From Bacillus thuringiensis (GTDB taxonomy: Bacteria > Bacillota > Bacilli > Bacillales > Bacillaceae_G), in the NCBI RefSeq assembly GCF_014932895.1, contig NZ_JACYOF010000002.1, positions 434,001 through 498,000 on the forward strand: a stretch of 64,000 nucleotides of DNA. Reading direction: 5' to 3'. The notes beneath the pieces were generated by a model. That model ran no database searches. It saw only the letters and a list, made by a program, of their open reading frames with translations, and was not told where the DNA came from. How positions within the stretch are numbered: position 1 is the stretch's first letter; each line of letters opens with the position of its first letter. Below are positions 1 through 9,082 of this stretch, piece by piece. A program made the translations under genes and the position numbers.

Positions 1-1491
1 TCCTTAGAAAATGGCATGCAGGTCGATGTTATTATTGTAGGAGGTGGAATTACTGGCATTACCTCTGCCTATCTTTTAGTAAATGAAGGTCTAAAAGTCG
101 CTGTTATAGAGGCAGACAAATTATTAAATGGAACGACTGGGCATACGACAGCAAAAATTACTGCCCAACATGATATGATTTATGACGAGCTTATCAGATA
201 TACTGGAAAAACTACCGCAAGATTGTATTACGAAGCAAACATCGATGCATTAAAATTCATTCAATCCACAATTAATAAACATCACATTGATTGTGATTTC
301 ACTCATCAAGATGCTTATCTGTATGCCACAACAGAAGAATATGCACTTAAGCTAGAAAAAGAAGCAGACGCCTATAAAGAGCTTCGTATTGAAGGCGAAC
401 TTGTAAACAAACTTCCTATTGATTTAAAAATATATAATGCACTTGTTATGAGAAATCAAGCACAATTCCATCCACTTAAATACTTAGCTCATCTTTCAAA
501 TATAATTACAGAAAAAGGTGGATACATCTTTGAAAATACCACAGCAGTAAATATTAAAACAGGCGAACAACCTGTAGTTCTAATCCGTGGAGGAGCTCAG
601 ATTACAGGAAAGTATATTCTCTCCTGCTCTCATTTCCCTTTTTATGAAGGTGCAGGACTATACTCTACAAGAATGCATGCAGATCGATCCTATATAATCG
701 CTGCTAAGACAAAAACAGATTATCAAGGTGGTATGTATATTAGTGTAGATGAACCGACACGCTCTCTCCGTTCTACAACAATTAATGGAGAAGAATTTAT
801 TCTTATCTCTGGAGAAAGTCATAAAACGGGACAGGGAGGAGAAACCCTAAAACATTATGAAGCTCTAGAAATATTCGGGCAACAAGTTTTTGGACTTGAA
901 AATATTGCATACCGTTGGTCAGCACAAGATTTAATTACACTAGACAAGATCCCTTATATCGGTGAAATTACCTCCGATCAAAAAAATATACTAATTGCTA
1001 CTGGATACAGAAAATGGGGTATGACTAATGGAACTGCTGCTGCTCTTTTATTCCGAGATATCATATTAAAAGAAAAGAATAAATATCGAGAACTATATAC
1101 TCCCTCCCGTTTCCACATGAATCCAAGTTTAAAAAACTTCTTAGTCGAGAATGCCAATGTTGTTGGTCACTTAATTAAAGGAAAGTTAGAGATTCCTCAA
1201 AAATGTATCCGTGATTTATCTAACGATGAAGGAGCTGTCGTGGACATTGATGGACATAGAAAAGGAGCTTATAAGGATGTGGAAGGTAAACTTCATATTG
1301 TAGATACAACTTGTACACACATTGGATGTGAAGTTGAATGGAACAATGGAGAACGTTCTTGGGATTGTCCGTGCCACGGTTCACGATTTTCGTATACGGG
1401 TGAAGTAATTGAGGGACCTGCTGAAAAACCATTACAAAAATACGATTATAAAATGATAGATAATCTTACTTCAGAAGACTCTGGTTATTAA
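1..1491 (+). CDS. FAD-dependent oxidoreductase with C-terminal Rieske domain (5' partial)
   Basis: The reading frame is open from base 1, so the true start lies upstream of the window; an internal ATG at 16 comes just before the flavin-binding motif and is not a convincing start. The N-terminal part is a DAO-type FAD domain with the dinucleotide fold GGGITG. The last ~80 residues form a Rieske [2Fe-2S] domain with both ligand pairs visible, CTHIGC and CPCHG. This fusion is a common Bacillus family thought to oxidise an amine- or amino-acid-like substrate and pass electrons to the iron-sulfur centre; the substrate is unknown. A terminator follows at 1507. Confidence 0.9.
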   Translation, partial: SLENGMQVDVIIVGGGITGITSAYLLVNEGLKVAVIEADKLLNGTTGHTTAKITAQHDMIYDELIRYTGKTTARLYYEANIDALKFIQSTINKHHIDCDFTHQDAYLYATTEEYALKLEKEADAYKELRIEGELVNKLPIDLKIYNALVMRNQAQFHPLKYLAHLSNIITEKGGYIFENTTAVNIKTGEQPVVLIRGGAQITGKYILSCSHFPFYEGAGLYSTRMHADRSYIIAAKTKTDYQGGMYISVDEPTRSLRSTTINGEEFILISGESHKTGQGGETLKHYEALEIFGQQVFGLENIAYRWSAQDLITLDKIPYIGEITSDQKNILIATGYRKWGMTNGTAAALLFRDIILKEKNKYRELYTPSRFHMNPSLKNFLVENANVVGHLIKGKLEIPQKCIRDLSNDEGAVVDIDGHRKGAYKDVEGKLHIVDTTCTHIGCEVEWNNGERSWDCPCHGSRFSYTGEVIEGPAEKPLQKYDYKMIDNLTSEDSGY

Positions 1492-1506
1492 CTAAATTTA
1501 TGTAAG

Positions 1507-1541
1507 CAAAAACAGCTACATAATATGTAGCTGTTTTTGCT
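1507..1541. terminator. Intrinsic terminator after the Rieske oxidoreductase
   Basis: A ten-base perfect stem (AACAGCTACA / TGTAGCTGTT) is flanked by an A-run and a T-run, so it can work in both directions. It ends the oxidoreductase transcript and also faces the minus-strand MATE unit. Confidence 0.85.
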
Positions 1542-1580
1542 TTATGTTTTAATTTCTCTATTGTTCGTAATCATAAATTT

Positions 1581-1688
1581 TTACAGTTTAAAACCAAGAT
1601 ACTCCCGTTTGAGAATCACTCGGTTTTTATTAGCTTGAAGATGCTGTAGTCCTATCCCTAAAACCGACAACTTATGGGAGAATATCAT
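1581..1688 (-). CDS. Possible 35-residue small protein coupled to the MATE gene
   Basis: This short frame starts 15 bases after the MATE stop codon. It has its own ribosome site (GAAGGTG, about five bases before ATG) and runs 35 codons to TAA. The product is basic (ends KREYLGFKL) with a short hydrophobic stretch near the front. I do not recognise the family. It could be a real coupled small protein or the preserved end of a decayed gene. The second MATE copy at 24289 has no equivalent: a terminator follows it directly. Confidence 0.35.
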   Translation of the reverse strand: MIFSHKLSVLGIGLQHLQANKNRVILKREYLGFKL

Positions 1689-1703
1689 TTTTCACCTTCT
1701 ATT

Positions 1704-3113
1704 CTAGCTAACAAGTCGTGAAATTCGTTTCTTCTGCCATGAAAGTTTATAATATCCATATTGCAATAGTAAACTCACAATAAAGGCTACTGGATAACCA
1801 ATCCATATTCCTTTTATACCAAGGTTTGTATAATAAGAAAGATAGTAAGCAACTGGGACTTCTACAAGCCATATTGATATGACACCAATAATAGTGGGCC
1901 ATAATACCGTTCCACTTGCTCGCATGGTTGCACCAATAATTTGAGCATGACCAAAAATCAAGTAACTCCAAAGTGTAATCATCACCAAACTATGTGCAAT
2001 TTCGATTGTATTTGGGCTCGTTAAGAATAACGATAAGATTTCCCTTGAAAACAAGTAAATAAAAACAATTAATATACCACCAATTATATAGTTCATAACA
2101 ATTCCAACGCGAATAACTTCCTGTAATCGATTAAATTGCTTCGCACCAATGGATTGCGCAGCGAAAATGGATACTGTAATCCCAAGGCTGACCGCAGGCA
2201 TCTGAACATAACTTGCAACCTGGTTTACAACCCCGTATGCAGCAGTCGCATCCGAGCCGAAACGATTCACAAATGCTATTACTGCAATCTCAGATAATGA
2301 AACAAGTATCATATTAATACTAGCTGGAATTCCAAGGCGTAATAATAGTTTTAATAAATTCCAATCCATATGAAGATATTTCCGTACTGTCTCATCTAAT
2401 TGCAGTGGATGATTCTTCTTCTTTAAATAAATAAGCATAACAATAAATGTTACAATGGTTGAGATAACAGAAGCATAAGCGGCTCCATACACACCAAGTT
2501 TGGGTATTCCTAGCCAACCAAAAATTAGAATAGGTAATAGAATTATATTTAAGACTGTGCTAACAATTAAGAAATAAAATGGTGTTTTAGAATCTCCTGT
2601 ACCTCGTATAAATGTTGTATAGGAAAAATATAGAAATAAAACTGGCATAGAAATAAATAAAATACGTGCATAATGCACACTCATATCAATTATATTCTCT
2701 GGAGTACCCATAAAGCGCATAATGTTCAGAGCAAATACATTTCCCGTTATTGCCAAAATAACTCCTACTATAAAGGTAAATGTCAACGTCGTACCAACAA
2801 TGGCTTTTAAACGATCTTCATTACGGGCACCAAATGCCTGACCAATTAAAATCGAACTACCTGAACCAATCCCAATTACAAATGAAACAAGTAAAAAAAA
2901 TAATGGAAAAAAGGCTGAAATGGCAGCTAATTCATTTACACCAAGCCACCGCCCTACTACCACCATACCAAATAATTGTCCAACTGATTGTAATATATTA
3001 CTTAAAAGCAAGGGAACTAAAAACATAGACATTGATTTCCACGTTTCTTTTTCTTCCTTTTGTTGATTTTTTAATTTTTTTCTTTCTTGAATACTACCTA
3101 ACGATGATTTCAT
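1704..3113 (-). CDS. MATE family multidrug efflux transporter (copy 1)
   Basis: A 469-residue integral membrane protein with about twelve predicted segments and the repeated MATE architecture (VGQLFGMVVVGRWLG in the first half, IPASINMILVSLSEIAV in the second). MATE proteins extrude cationic drugs and metabolites by Na+ or H+ antiport in the cytoplasmic membrane. Start ATG is preceded by AAAAAGGAG. A second gene of identical length lies at 24289 in the same orientation; the two proteins differ mainly in the first ~22 residues and by scattered conservative changes. A 17-bp palindrome sits 30 bases upstream. The substrate cannot be deduced. Confidence 0.93.
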   Translation of the reverse strand: MKSSLGSIQERKKLKNQQKEEKETWKSMSMFLVPLLLSNILQSVGQLFGMVVVGRWLGVNELAAISAFFPLFFLLVSFVIGIGSGSSILIGQAFGARNEDRLKAIVGTTLTFTFIVGVILAITGNVFALNIMRFMGTPENIIDMSVHYARILFISMPVLFLYFSYTTFIRGTGDSKTPFYFLIVSTVLNIILLPILIFGWLGIPKLGVYGAAYASVISTIVTFIVMLIYLKKKNHPLQLDETVRKYLHMDWNLLKLLLRLGIPASINMILVSLSEIAVIAFVNRFGSDATAAYGVVNQVASYVQMPAVSLGITVSIFAAQSIGAKQFNRLQEVIRVGIVMNYIIGGILIVFIYLFSREILSLFLTSPNTIEIAHSLVMITLWSYLIFGHAQIIGATMRASGTVLWPTIIGVISIWLVEVPVAYYLSYYTNLGIKGIWIGYPVAFIVSLLLQYGYYKLSWQKKRISRLVS

Positions 3114-3143
3114 ATTTGATTTCTCCTTTTTAGGAGGGACTAT

Positions 3144-3160
3144 TTTATTCTGAGAATAAA
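3144..3160. promoter_or_regulatory. 17-bp perfect palindrome upstream of MATE copy 1
   Basis: TTTATTCT-G-AGAATAAA is an 8-1-8 perfect dyad about 30 bases before the MATE start codon. The spacing suits a repressor site or a structured leader. It resembles the general 7-1-7 shape of Fur-family boxes, but the core bases do not match Fur, PerR or Zur consensus. The regulator is unknown. Confidence 0.4.
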
Positions 3161-4390
3161 TAATACGTTAAAGATAAAAAGAAATTTTTAAGTTAACTTT
3201 ATTATCTTATCCATAGATTTCCTCCTAGATAATAATAGTTTTTGAGAATTTGTTTGCCCATTCATTTTTTCTACCATTTATTTCTTTGTTAAAAAATTTT
3301 CACATAAACGAAATGAAGCCCTACTCTTATAAACTTATTCCTATATTTCTTCTAAACAGTAGTAAACATCTTCCTTACCCCTTTTCAACATGTACAACAG
3401 TTGGATTAATTTGCGCTACATCGTTTATTCTAATAAAATCATTTATGCTATTAAATGTAATAAACAATTAAGAAACAAAATTGGTATAAAAAAATGATTT
3501 CTGTAATTAACAGAAGTTATTTTTTATGTTTTTAATATCGTAATTACTCAATATTAACCTCTTCAAATATTATACAAGAAATATTAATCCCTTGTTACGG
3601 TGTTTGTTAAAGCAGTTAACATAGATTACTGCTCTTTTTATGTTGTCTGTTATGTTGTATATTTTTAAAAAATTTGTCCAAAATATAATTAACCTGTTTT
3701 AGAACAATTTGGTTACCGAGTAGTTAGCTTTTGCTAGCTGCTCTTTTTTGAGGGGAAATTCAATCATTTATCTCTTTTCCTATAAGTTATCTTTAACAAT
3801 CATTTATGAAATAGGTGACAACTTATTCTATCTATATTATCTAACCTTATTGTTCAATGCAGCAATGGTACCTTTAATTTTGGAAATTTTTATAATGTTT
3901 CTCCAAAAACCACAAACAAATATAATGGTTTCGGTTCCTTCAAAGTTGTTTTTATTGTGAATATTTTTATCTGTATATTTCTACAAAAAGAATAATGTTT
4001 TTTTCGTTTTATAGATACAATTTCGTATTAGCTTGATTGGCAGGGGGATGCTCTCAGCTAAAAGCAAAGCTTCCACCTTTTTTAAATACGAATGAATAAG
4101 CTGCAAGTTTTTTATAAATCAGATGTCTATTCTAGCGCACAAATGGAATATCAGTTTCATCCTCCATCGCAGCACATATCAAATATGGATTTCACTCCTT
4201 TAATGTTTGAGTCGCTGTTTCAATGATTGACGCCACATAATTCTTTCATCCCATGCTTTGCCATGTACTCTAAAGAATATCCACTTTCAGAAACTGTATC
4301 GAGATTTTTTAATTTAGAAATTTCAGAAATAACTTTCTTTTAATCTGAAATTGTAATACAATCGAGTTAAATAAATTTAACTGGTTAAAA
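3161..4390. other. Gene-poor, decayed intergenic stretch
   Basis: About 1.2 kb without a convincing gene; the frames at 3250-3471 and 3748-3960 lack a ribosome site and have low-complexity hydrophobic translations. It holds hairpins followed by T-runs near 3489-3530, 3607-3640 and 3716-3751; the last two both end in CTGCTC plus T-run and look like related terminators. A broken minus-strand coding remnant lies at 4192-4339. Together these suggest remains of deleted genes. Confidence 0.6.
4192..4339 (-). pseudogene. Frameshifted C-terminal gene remnant
   Basis: On the minus strand a 39-codon open stretch with protein-like composition (contains YSLEYMAKHGMKEL) begins right after a stop codon. 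Shifting frame by one base near 4230 allows continuation into IIETATQTLKE and a stop at 4192. There is no start codon or ribosome site. I read this as the C-terminal end of a lost gene with one frameshift; the family is not recognisable. Confidence 0.35.
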
Positions 4391-4405
4391 AAAGGATGGT
4401 GCAAA

Positions 4406-4999
4406 ATGAAACAAAAAGCGATTTCCATTATTGAAACATACGAACAATTAAAAGTGATAAGTGATCCATTGCGTACAAAAATGCTTATATACTTAGTCGA
4501 AAAGCCATATACAGGTCACCAGCTTGCCCAACTTTTAAATCTTTCTCGTGCAAAAATACTCTATCATCTCCGTGAACTAGAAAAACACAACATCATTCAA
4601 TTAGTAAAAAAAGAAGAACAGGGAGGAAATATTTTAAAGTACTATCAAGCCGTTTCACGTGGTTTTATTCCTGCAAATCACTTACTTCATTATGCTGAAT
4701 CACAAGAGGCAACGAGACAATCTTATTTGGAAGTATTACATCGTGCACAAACAAGAGTATTAACTGCTCCAGATTCATCATTCAATTTAACATCTTCCCA
4801 TGTTGAAGATTGGCCCAGTATCTCGATGCAAACAGAATTTACATTAACAGAAGAGCAATTTATAAAGTTTTTAAACCAGTATAGATACCTTGTTAAAGAA
4901 ACCTTAAAAGATTCCACAAAAACTGATACCAATAAAAACTTTTATGTTACAATCACAGGCTTTGAAATCGATCAAACGCTCTTTAACCAAGACTCATAA
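4406..4999 (+). CDS. ArsR-like winged-helix transcriptional regulator
   Basis: A 197-residue protein whose first ~85 residues form a winged HTH of ArsR/HTH_20 type (ISDPLRTKMLIYL, then recognition region LLNLSRAKILYHLRELE). The C-terminal ~100 residues are an unassigned domain, probably for ligand sensing or dimerisation. It lies 26 bases before an MFS exporter on the same strand, so it most likely controls that operon. Start ATG follows AAAGGATGG. No metal-binding cysteine motif is present, so a metal sensor is unlikely. Confidence 0.85.
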   Translation: MKQKAISIIETYEQLKVISDPLRTKMLIYLVEKPYTGHQLAQLLNLSRAKILYHLRELEKHNIIQLVKKEEQGGNILKYYQAVSRGFIPANHLLHYAESQEATRQSYLEVLHRAQTRVLTAPDSSFNLTSSHVEDWPSISMQTEFTLTEEQFIKFLNQYRYLVKETLKDSTKTDTNKNFYVTITGFEIDQTLFNQDS

Positions 5000-5025
5000 T
5001 TCATTATTAGTGGGGGGACTATTCA

Positions 5026-6276
5026 TTGAGTGAACCTTTCATATCACAACAAGCTCAACCTAAGTATACGAGTATTTCATTATTTAAAAACCGTGCATTT
5101 TTATTCCTTTGGTTATCAAGTACCGCTTCTTTTCTTGCTCTTTCAACCTACCTTTTTGCAGAGCAATGGTATGTTATTCGAGCTTTAGGTCGGGAATCAG
5201 AACTTGGGATTGTCATGATGGTAACTATGATCCCACGAGTCCTCCTAATGACTGTTGGAGGTGTGTGGGCAGATCGTTTTAAACGTTCAAAAATTATGGT
5301 AGTTTCTAGCTTCACGCGTTGCTTACTAATTTTTATTATGATTACTTTATTACATTTACATCTATTAAATTTATGGTCATTACTAGTCTTTGCACTACTG
5401 TTTGGAATTTTGGATTCTTTCTTCTCACCAGCGAATCAATCACTTCTTCCTCTTCTAGTCCCAAAAGAGATGTTAACTCGATCTAATTCTTTTATTCAAA
5501 CTTCCAATCAAATTGCAATGTTTACTGGACCAATGATAGGTGGCTGGATTGTTACCGTTAGTTCTTTCTCAATTTTATTTTTCTCCGTCGCTTGTTTCTT
5601 AGTAATTTCATGCACTTTCACATTATGTATTAAAGAAAAAAAGCTTTCACTTTCTTCTGAGCAAGCATCTGCCAAACAAGAGCTATTAGCAGGTTTTCAA
5701 TATGTATGGAATATGCCTTTTTTAAAATCCATACTTTTCATTTTAATGACAATTAATGTCTTCTTCTTTGGTCCTTTACTTATGGGAATTCCATTATTAG
5801 CGAACGAAGTATTACATGGAAAGGCAATAGAGGTAAGTTTTTTACAAAGCTCTTATCAAGGAGGTATGCTAGTGGGCGCTTTATTAATTGGACTTTTAAA
5901 TATTAGAAAAAAAAGAGGGCTTTCTATTCTAATACTTATTTCTTTTCTTGGTATTTCACTTTCTTTTCTTGGTCAAATATATGTTCTATGGCAAGGAATC
6001 CTTTTACTTGTGATGATGGGTTTCATGTCTTCTATGATTAATGTACCATTGGTTTCTATTATTCAAGAAAACAGTGACACAGATAAGCTAGGGAGAGTTA
6101 TGAGCTTCGTAAGTGCCTCTTCCAATGGTTTAGTCCCATTATCCTATGCTTTTGTATCCATATGCTTAACATTTGGCACTTCTATATCTGACATTCTACT
6201 ATATTGTGGCTTACTCATAACTATTTTCTCTTTTCTTTTTATAATAAAATATAAAATTATACGTGATACAAATTAA
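5026..6276 (+). CDS. MFS efflux transporter
   Basis: A 416-residue membrane protein with about twelve segments and the MFS loop 2-3 motif GGVWADRFKRSK, typical of drug exporters related to the MFS_3/enterobactin exporter group. The start is TTG at 5026, chosen because a strong GGGGGGA site lies about eight bases upstream and the next ATG is far inside. It forms a two-gene operon with the HTH regulator before it and ends at a strong terminator. Substrate unknown. Confidence 0.9.
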   Translation: MSEPFISQQAQPKYTSISLFKNRAFLFLWLSSTASFLALSTYLFAEQWYVIRALGRESELGIVMMVTMIPRVLLMTVGGVWADRFKRSKIMVVSSFTRCLLIFIMITLLHLHLLNLWSLLVFALLFGILDSFFSPANQSLLPLLVPKEMLTRSNSFIQTSNQIAMFTGPMIGGWIVTVSSFSILFFSVACFLVISCTFTLCIKEKKLSLSSEQASAKQELLAGFQYVWNMPFLKSILFILMTINVFFFGPLLMGIPLLANEVLHGKAIEVSFLQSSYQGGMLVGALLIGLLNIRKKRGLSILILISFLGISLSFLGQIYVLWQGILLLVMMGFMSSMINVPLVSIIQENSDTDKLGRVMSFVSASSNGLVPLSYAFVSICLTFGTSISDILLYCGLLITIFSFLFIIKYKIIRDTN

Positions 6277-6278
6277 GT

Positions 6279-6316
6279 AAACAGTGCAGTATTTTTAATA
6301 AAACACTGCACTGTTT
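6279..6316. terminator. Intrinsic terminator after the MFS gene
   Basis: The inverted repeat AACAGTGCAGT ... ACTGCACTGTTT has an AT-rich loop and begins three bases after the MFS stop codon. Confidence 0.8.
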
Positions 6317-6367
6317 CTAGAAATTAAACGTTGTAACTCTTGGGAATACAGTTGTAGTTCATCTTGA

Positions 6368-6743
6368 ATTGAAAAAAACATTATAAAAGACACCTCTTAC
6401 CATTTAAATAAAGAAGATGCAAAAGATATAGTAATGCAATTTACATATCGTTAATGCTTTTCTTGAAAAGTTATGTTCTATATCTCTACAATTATTTATG
6501 AGAATATAGCCCATTTTTTCGTTTTTGGGGTACTATAAAATTTTAGCTTGATGGGCATGCCCTTCACATTCCAAACTGAAATGGAAAGATGGCAAAGGCG
6601 TTGCTGATATACTTACATATCATGGTGATGACAACACTGTTTTACATAGCGTTTTTCTTCTAGATGGTAATAAATATATTGTGCATGCTTCACATAATGA
6701 AGTTCTCTACAAAAGCATTCCTATATTACAAAAGATACTTTAA
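6368..6743 (+). pseudogene. Two coding fragments of lost genes
   Basis: Two stretches read like protein ends but have no start or ribosome site. The first (6368-6454, 28 codons) ends in DIVMQFTYR. The second (6552-6743, ~63 codons) contains KDGKGVADILTYHG and LHSVFLLDGNKYIVHAS; its HSVF...G pattern recalls the histidine region of papain-fold/NlpC-type proteins, but this is only a resemblance. Between two terminators, they look like leftovers of a deletion. The second fragment begins just after TTAGCTTGATGGGCATGC, partly repeated at 4029. Confidence 0.4.
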
Positions 6744-6754
6744 ATTATAACTAC

Positions 6755-6786
6755 AAAAAAGGTGTGGCATTAAGCCACACCTTTTC
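6755..6786. terminator. Intrinsic terminator, end of the ABC-2 exporter operon
   Basis: AAAAGGTGTGGC and GCCACACCTTTT form a perfect stem with a short loop and A/T runs on both sides; it lies just beyond the stop of the minus-strand permease gene. Confidence 0.88.
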
Positions 6787-6789
6787 ACA

Positions 6790-7935
6790 TTAAACAAAAT
6801 TCCTCGCATCATTATTTCTTCCAAACTTATAAATCGCAATTAAGAAAAATGCTATCGCAAAGGCGAATAAGATTAAAATGTTTAAATACAACTCTGAAAA
6901 TGGAGTTCCTTGCTGTAGTTTTGATATCGTATCTAGTAACCAGCGCTGCGGAAGGAAATCAGCTACTTTTTGTACTGCTTTTGGCATGATGTCATATGGG
7001 AAATAACATCCAGCAAGTAAACATGTTGGTACTATCACTATATTTTGCATCGCATTTGAAGCAGTTGAACTTTTTGAAAAAGACACAATGACTAATGATA
7101 AACCAACTGCAATTAAAGCGAATATCATAAGCACACCAATCATCACTATGAAAGGCATATTTATATTTGTGTGAAAAACATTCGTCATAAATAATACTGC
7201 AATGACAATTTGCACTGTTAATATCATCATATTTACTGCAACATTAGACAATATGAATTTCCTTCCATCTATCGGTGTTGATAATAATCTAAAATACGTT
7301 CTATTCTCTTTTTCTTTTAAAATAAATCCTGATAAGTTCATTGCTGAAAATAGCATAAACATGATAAGATAGCCCATCGTTTGATTTGTCATATCTTTAT
7401 TTTTCGAAGTATCTTCAAGTGTCTCAGACTTTACTTTAAATGAACTTTTTTGATAACTAGCGTACATACTATTAAACGTATTTTGATCGTTCCCTGCCAC
7501 TTTACTAATCGCAGCAATATTATCAATATAGTTATATAAATATGATTTTATAAATCCTGTTACTTGATCGCCTTTAATTGATGAAATCTCAATATGACCC
7601 GGTTTCCCTTCTCGAACACTTTCGGAAAAACCAGAATCTAATGTAATAACACCATCAAGTTTTTTTGAAGTGAGTTTATCTTCTACTTCAGACTCTTTAA
7701 TTTTACTTACATTTACATGATTTAATTCTTCTAAAAATTTCACCGTATCATTTGCTATCGGCTGATTTTCTTTATTTACAATCCCGATATTTAACGTTCC
7801 TTGCCCTACATTTCCGTATTCTGAAAAGGAGATGAGCGTTCCTATTATCGGCAAGCTAATAATAATGAGTAAACTTTTTTTATTTTTCAAAAGTACAGAT
7901 AACGTTTTTTGTATGAGCCATAAAATATCTTTCAT
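6790..7935 (-). CDS. ABC-2 type transporter permease (second subunit)
   Basis: About 381 residues: one N-terminal membrane helix, a large extracytoplasmic domain (~residues 40-190), then five or six helices of the ABC-2 permease domain, including the LKEKENR loop. The start is taken at 7935, where MKDILW follows a GGAGGGG site; the longer frame from 7974 would overlap the upstream gene. Only one base separates it from the preceding permease stop, so the two are translationally coupled. With the ATPase at 9083 it forms a heterodimeric exporter of unknown substrate. Confidence 0.88.
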   Translation of the reverse strand: MKDILWLIQKTLSVLLKNKKSLLIIISLPIIGTLISFSEYGNVGQGTLNIGIVNKENQPIANDTVKFLEELNHVNVSKIKESEVEDKLTSKKLDGVITLDSGFSESVREGKPGHIEISSIKGDQVTGFIKSYLYNYIDNIAAISKVAGNDQNTFNSMYASYQKSSFKVKSETLEDTSKNKDMTNQTMGYLIMFMLFSAMNLSGFILKEKENRTYFRLLSTPIDGRKFILSNVAVNMMILTVQIVIAVLFMTNVFHTNINMPFIVMIGVLMIFALIAVGLSLVIVSFSKSSTASNAMQNIVIVPTCLLAGCYFPYDIMPKAVQKVADFLPQRWLLDTISKLQQGTPFSELYLNILILFAFAIAFFLIAIYKFGRNNDARNFV

Positions 7936-7936
7936 A

Positions 7937-9046
7937 CTATAGCCCCTCCCGTCTACGTAATGCAATAATTGCAATCAATAAAAAGAGTAATGAAATTCCG
8001 AGATTTAAAAAAATCACTGGCAATGCCGCTCCTATGTCATTTGCATAAATAATTTTCATAACAGCTGTATTTGCCCATGTTAATGGTGATAAATTTGTAA
8101 CGAAATTTTCTTCTACTACGAAATATGCACCGCCAAAAATAGAAGCTAATTGTATAATAACTATAATAATCGCTCTAGATGCTTCACCTGTTTTTGTAAT
8201 ATATCCGATTCCTAAACCGAAGCTAATTGCTAGAAAGACTTCTGTTAATAAAATAAGAAATATGATTCCAAGGTGGTCGCCCCAATTTGCTTGAAAAACA
8301 AATTTACTAAATAAAATAACAAGTAATATGCAAAGGGCATTCGCTACAAGACTACCCAGCACTTTCCCAATGAAAATTTCAGCTTTACTTATAGGCGCAG
8401 CAATGAGACGATCTCCCGTTTTACGTATTCGTTCTCCTCGAATTAAAGAACTCGCTCCCATTGCAGCATATAGCGCTATCATCGTCGTCATTACAATCGC
8501 ATAGTAATCCATAGAACCCGGTTTTTTAGCAGCCTGTAAAGACGTTTCTTTCATATAATCATTATGATTTCCGTTTGAAATAACTGCGCTAACCTTACTT
8601 GGATCTACTTTTGCAACTTCAACTGCTACATTGTACTTATCAACAAATGTCGTAAGCACGCCTTCCACAATACTTCCCTCTACACTGCTTCTTTCGCTTC
8701 CAAAAAATTTCGCGCCATCTTTCTTTAACTCTACATAAGCAGCATATTTATTTTGCTTCACTTCTTCTTTCCCATCTATGCCTTCGGAAATTTTCTTAAA
8801 GTGAATTCCTGATTTATCGACTTCTTTCGTAAATGCTTCAAATGATTGAGAAAATGTGCTACTCGCTTCATCTTTGTATAGCACTTGTATATCTTTAATG
8901 GAATGACTGTCGCTATTAAATGCGTTACTTAAGGCTGTTCCTAACACAAGCATAAGCACAATTGGAAATGCTAACATAAAAACTAAAGTTCTTACGTCCC
9001 TGAAATCTCTTTTAATATGCATAACTGCAATATTGAAGATGTTCAA
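7937..9046 (-). CDS. ABC-2 type transporter permease (first subunit)
   Basis: A 369-residue permease with the same architecture as its downstream neighbour: one N-terminal helix (LAFPIVLMLVLGTAL), a soluble extracytoplasmic domain to about residue 175, then the ABC-2 membrane domain. It sits between the ATPase gene (36-base gap) and the second permease. Exporters of this YhgE/DrrB-like type move lipophilic drugs, peptides or lipids outward. Substrate not deducible. Confidence 0.88.
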   Translation of the reverse strand: MNIFNIAVMHIKRDFRDVRTLVFMLAFPIVLMLVLGTALSNAFNSDSHSIKDIQVLYKDEASSTFSQSFEAFTKEVDKSGIHFKKISEGIDGKEEVKQNKYAAYVELKKDGAKFFGSERSSVEGSIVEGVLTTFVDKYNVAVEVAKVDPSKVSAVISNGNHNDYMKETSLQAAKKPGSMDYYAIVMTTMIALYAAMGASSLIRGERIRKTGDRLIAAPISKAEIFIGKVLGSLVANALCILLVILFSKFVFQANWGDHLGIIFLILLTEVFLAISFGLGIGYITKTGEASRAIIIVIIQLASIFGGAYFVVEENFVTNLSPLTWANTAVMKIIYANDIGAALPVIFLNLGISLLFLLIAIIALRRREGL

Positions 9047-9082
9047 TTGATGAACCTCCCTTTACCTTTTCTTCATTTACCT

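Noticed and set aside
3144-3160. Palindrome considered as a PerR or Fur box
   Set aside because: The 7-1-7 shape fits but the core bases do not match either consensus, so only an unassigned regulatory dyad is reported.
3250-3960. Two open frames of 70-73 codons in the decayed region
   Set aside because: No ribosome site, atypical hydrophobic composition and no neighbours; treated as chance frames.
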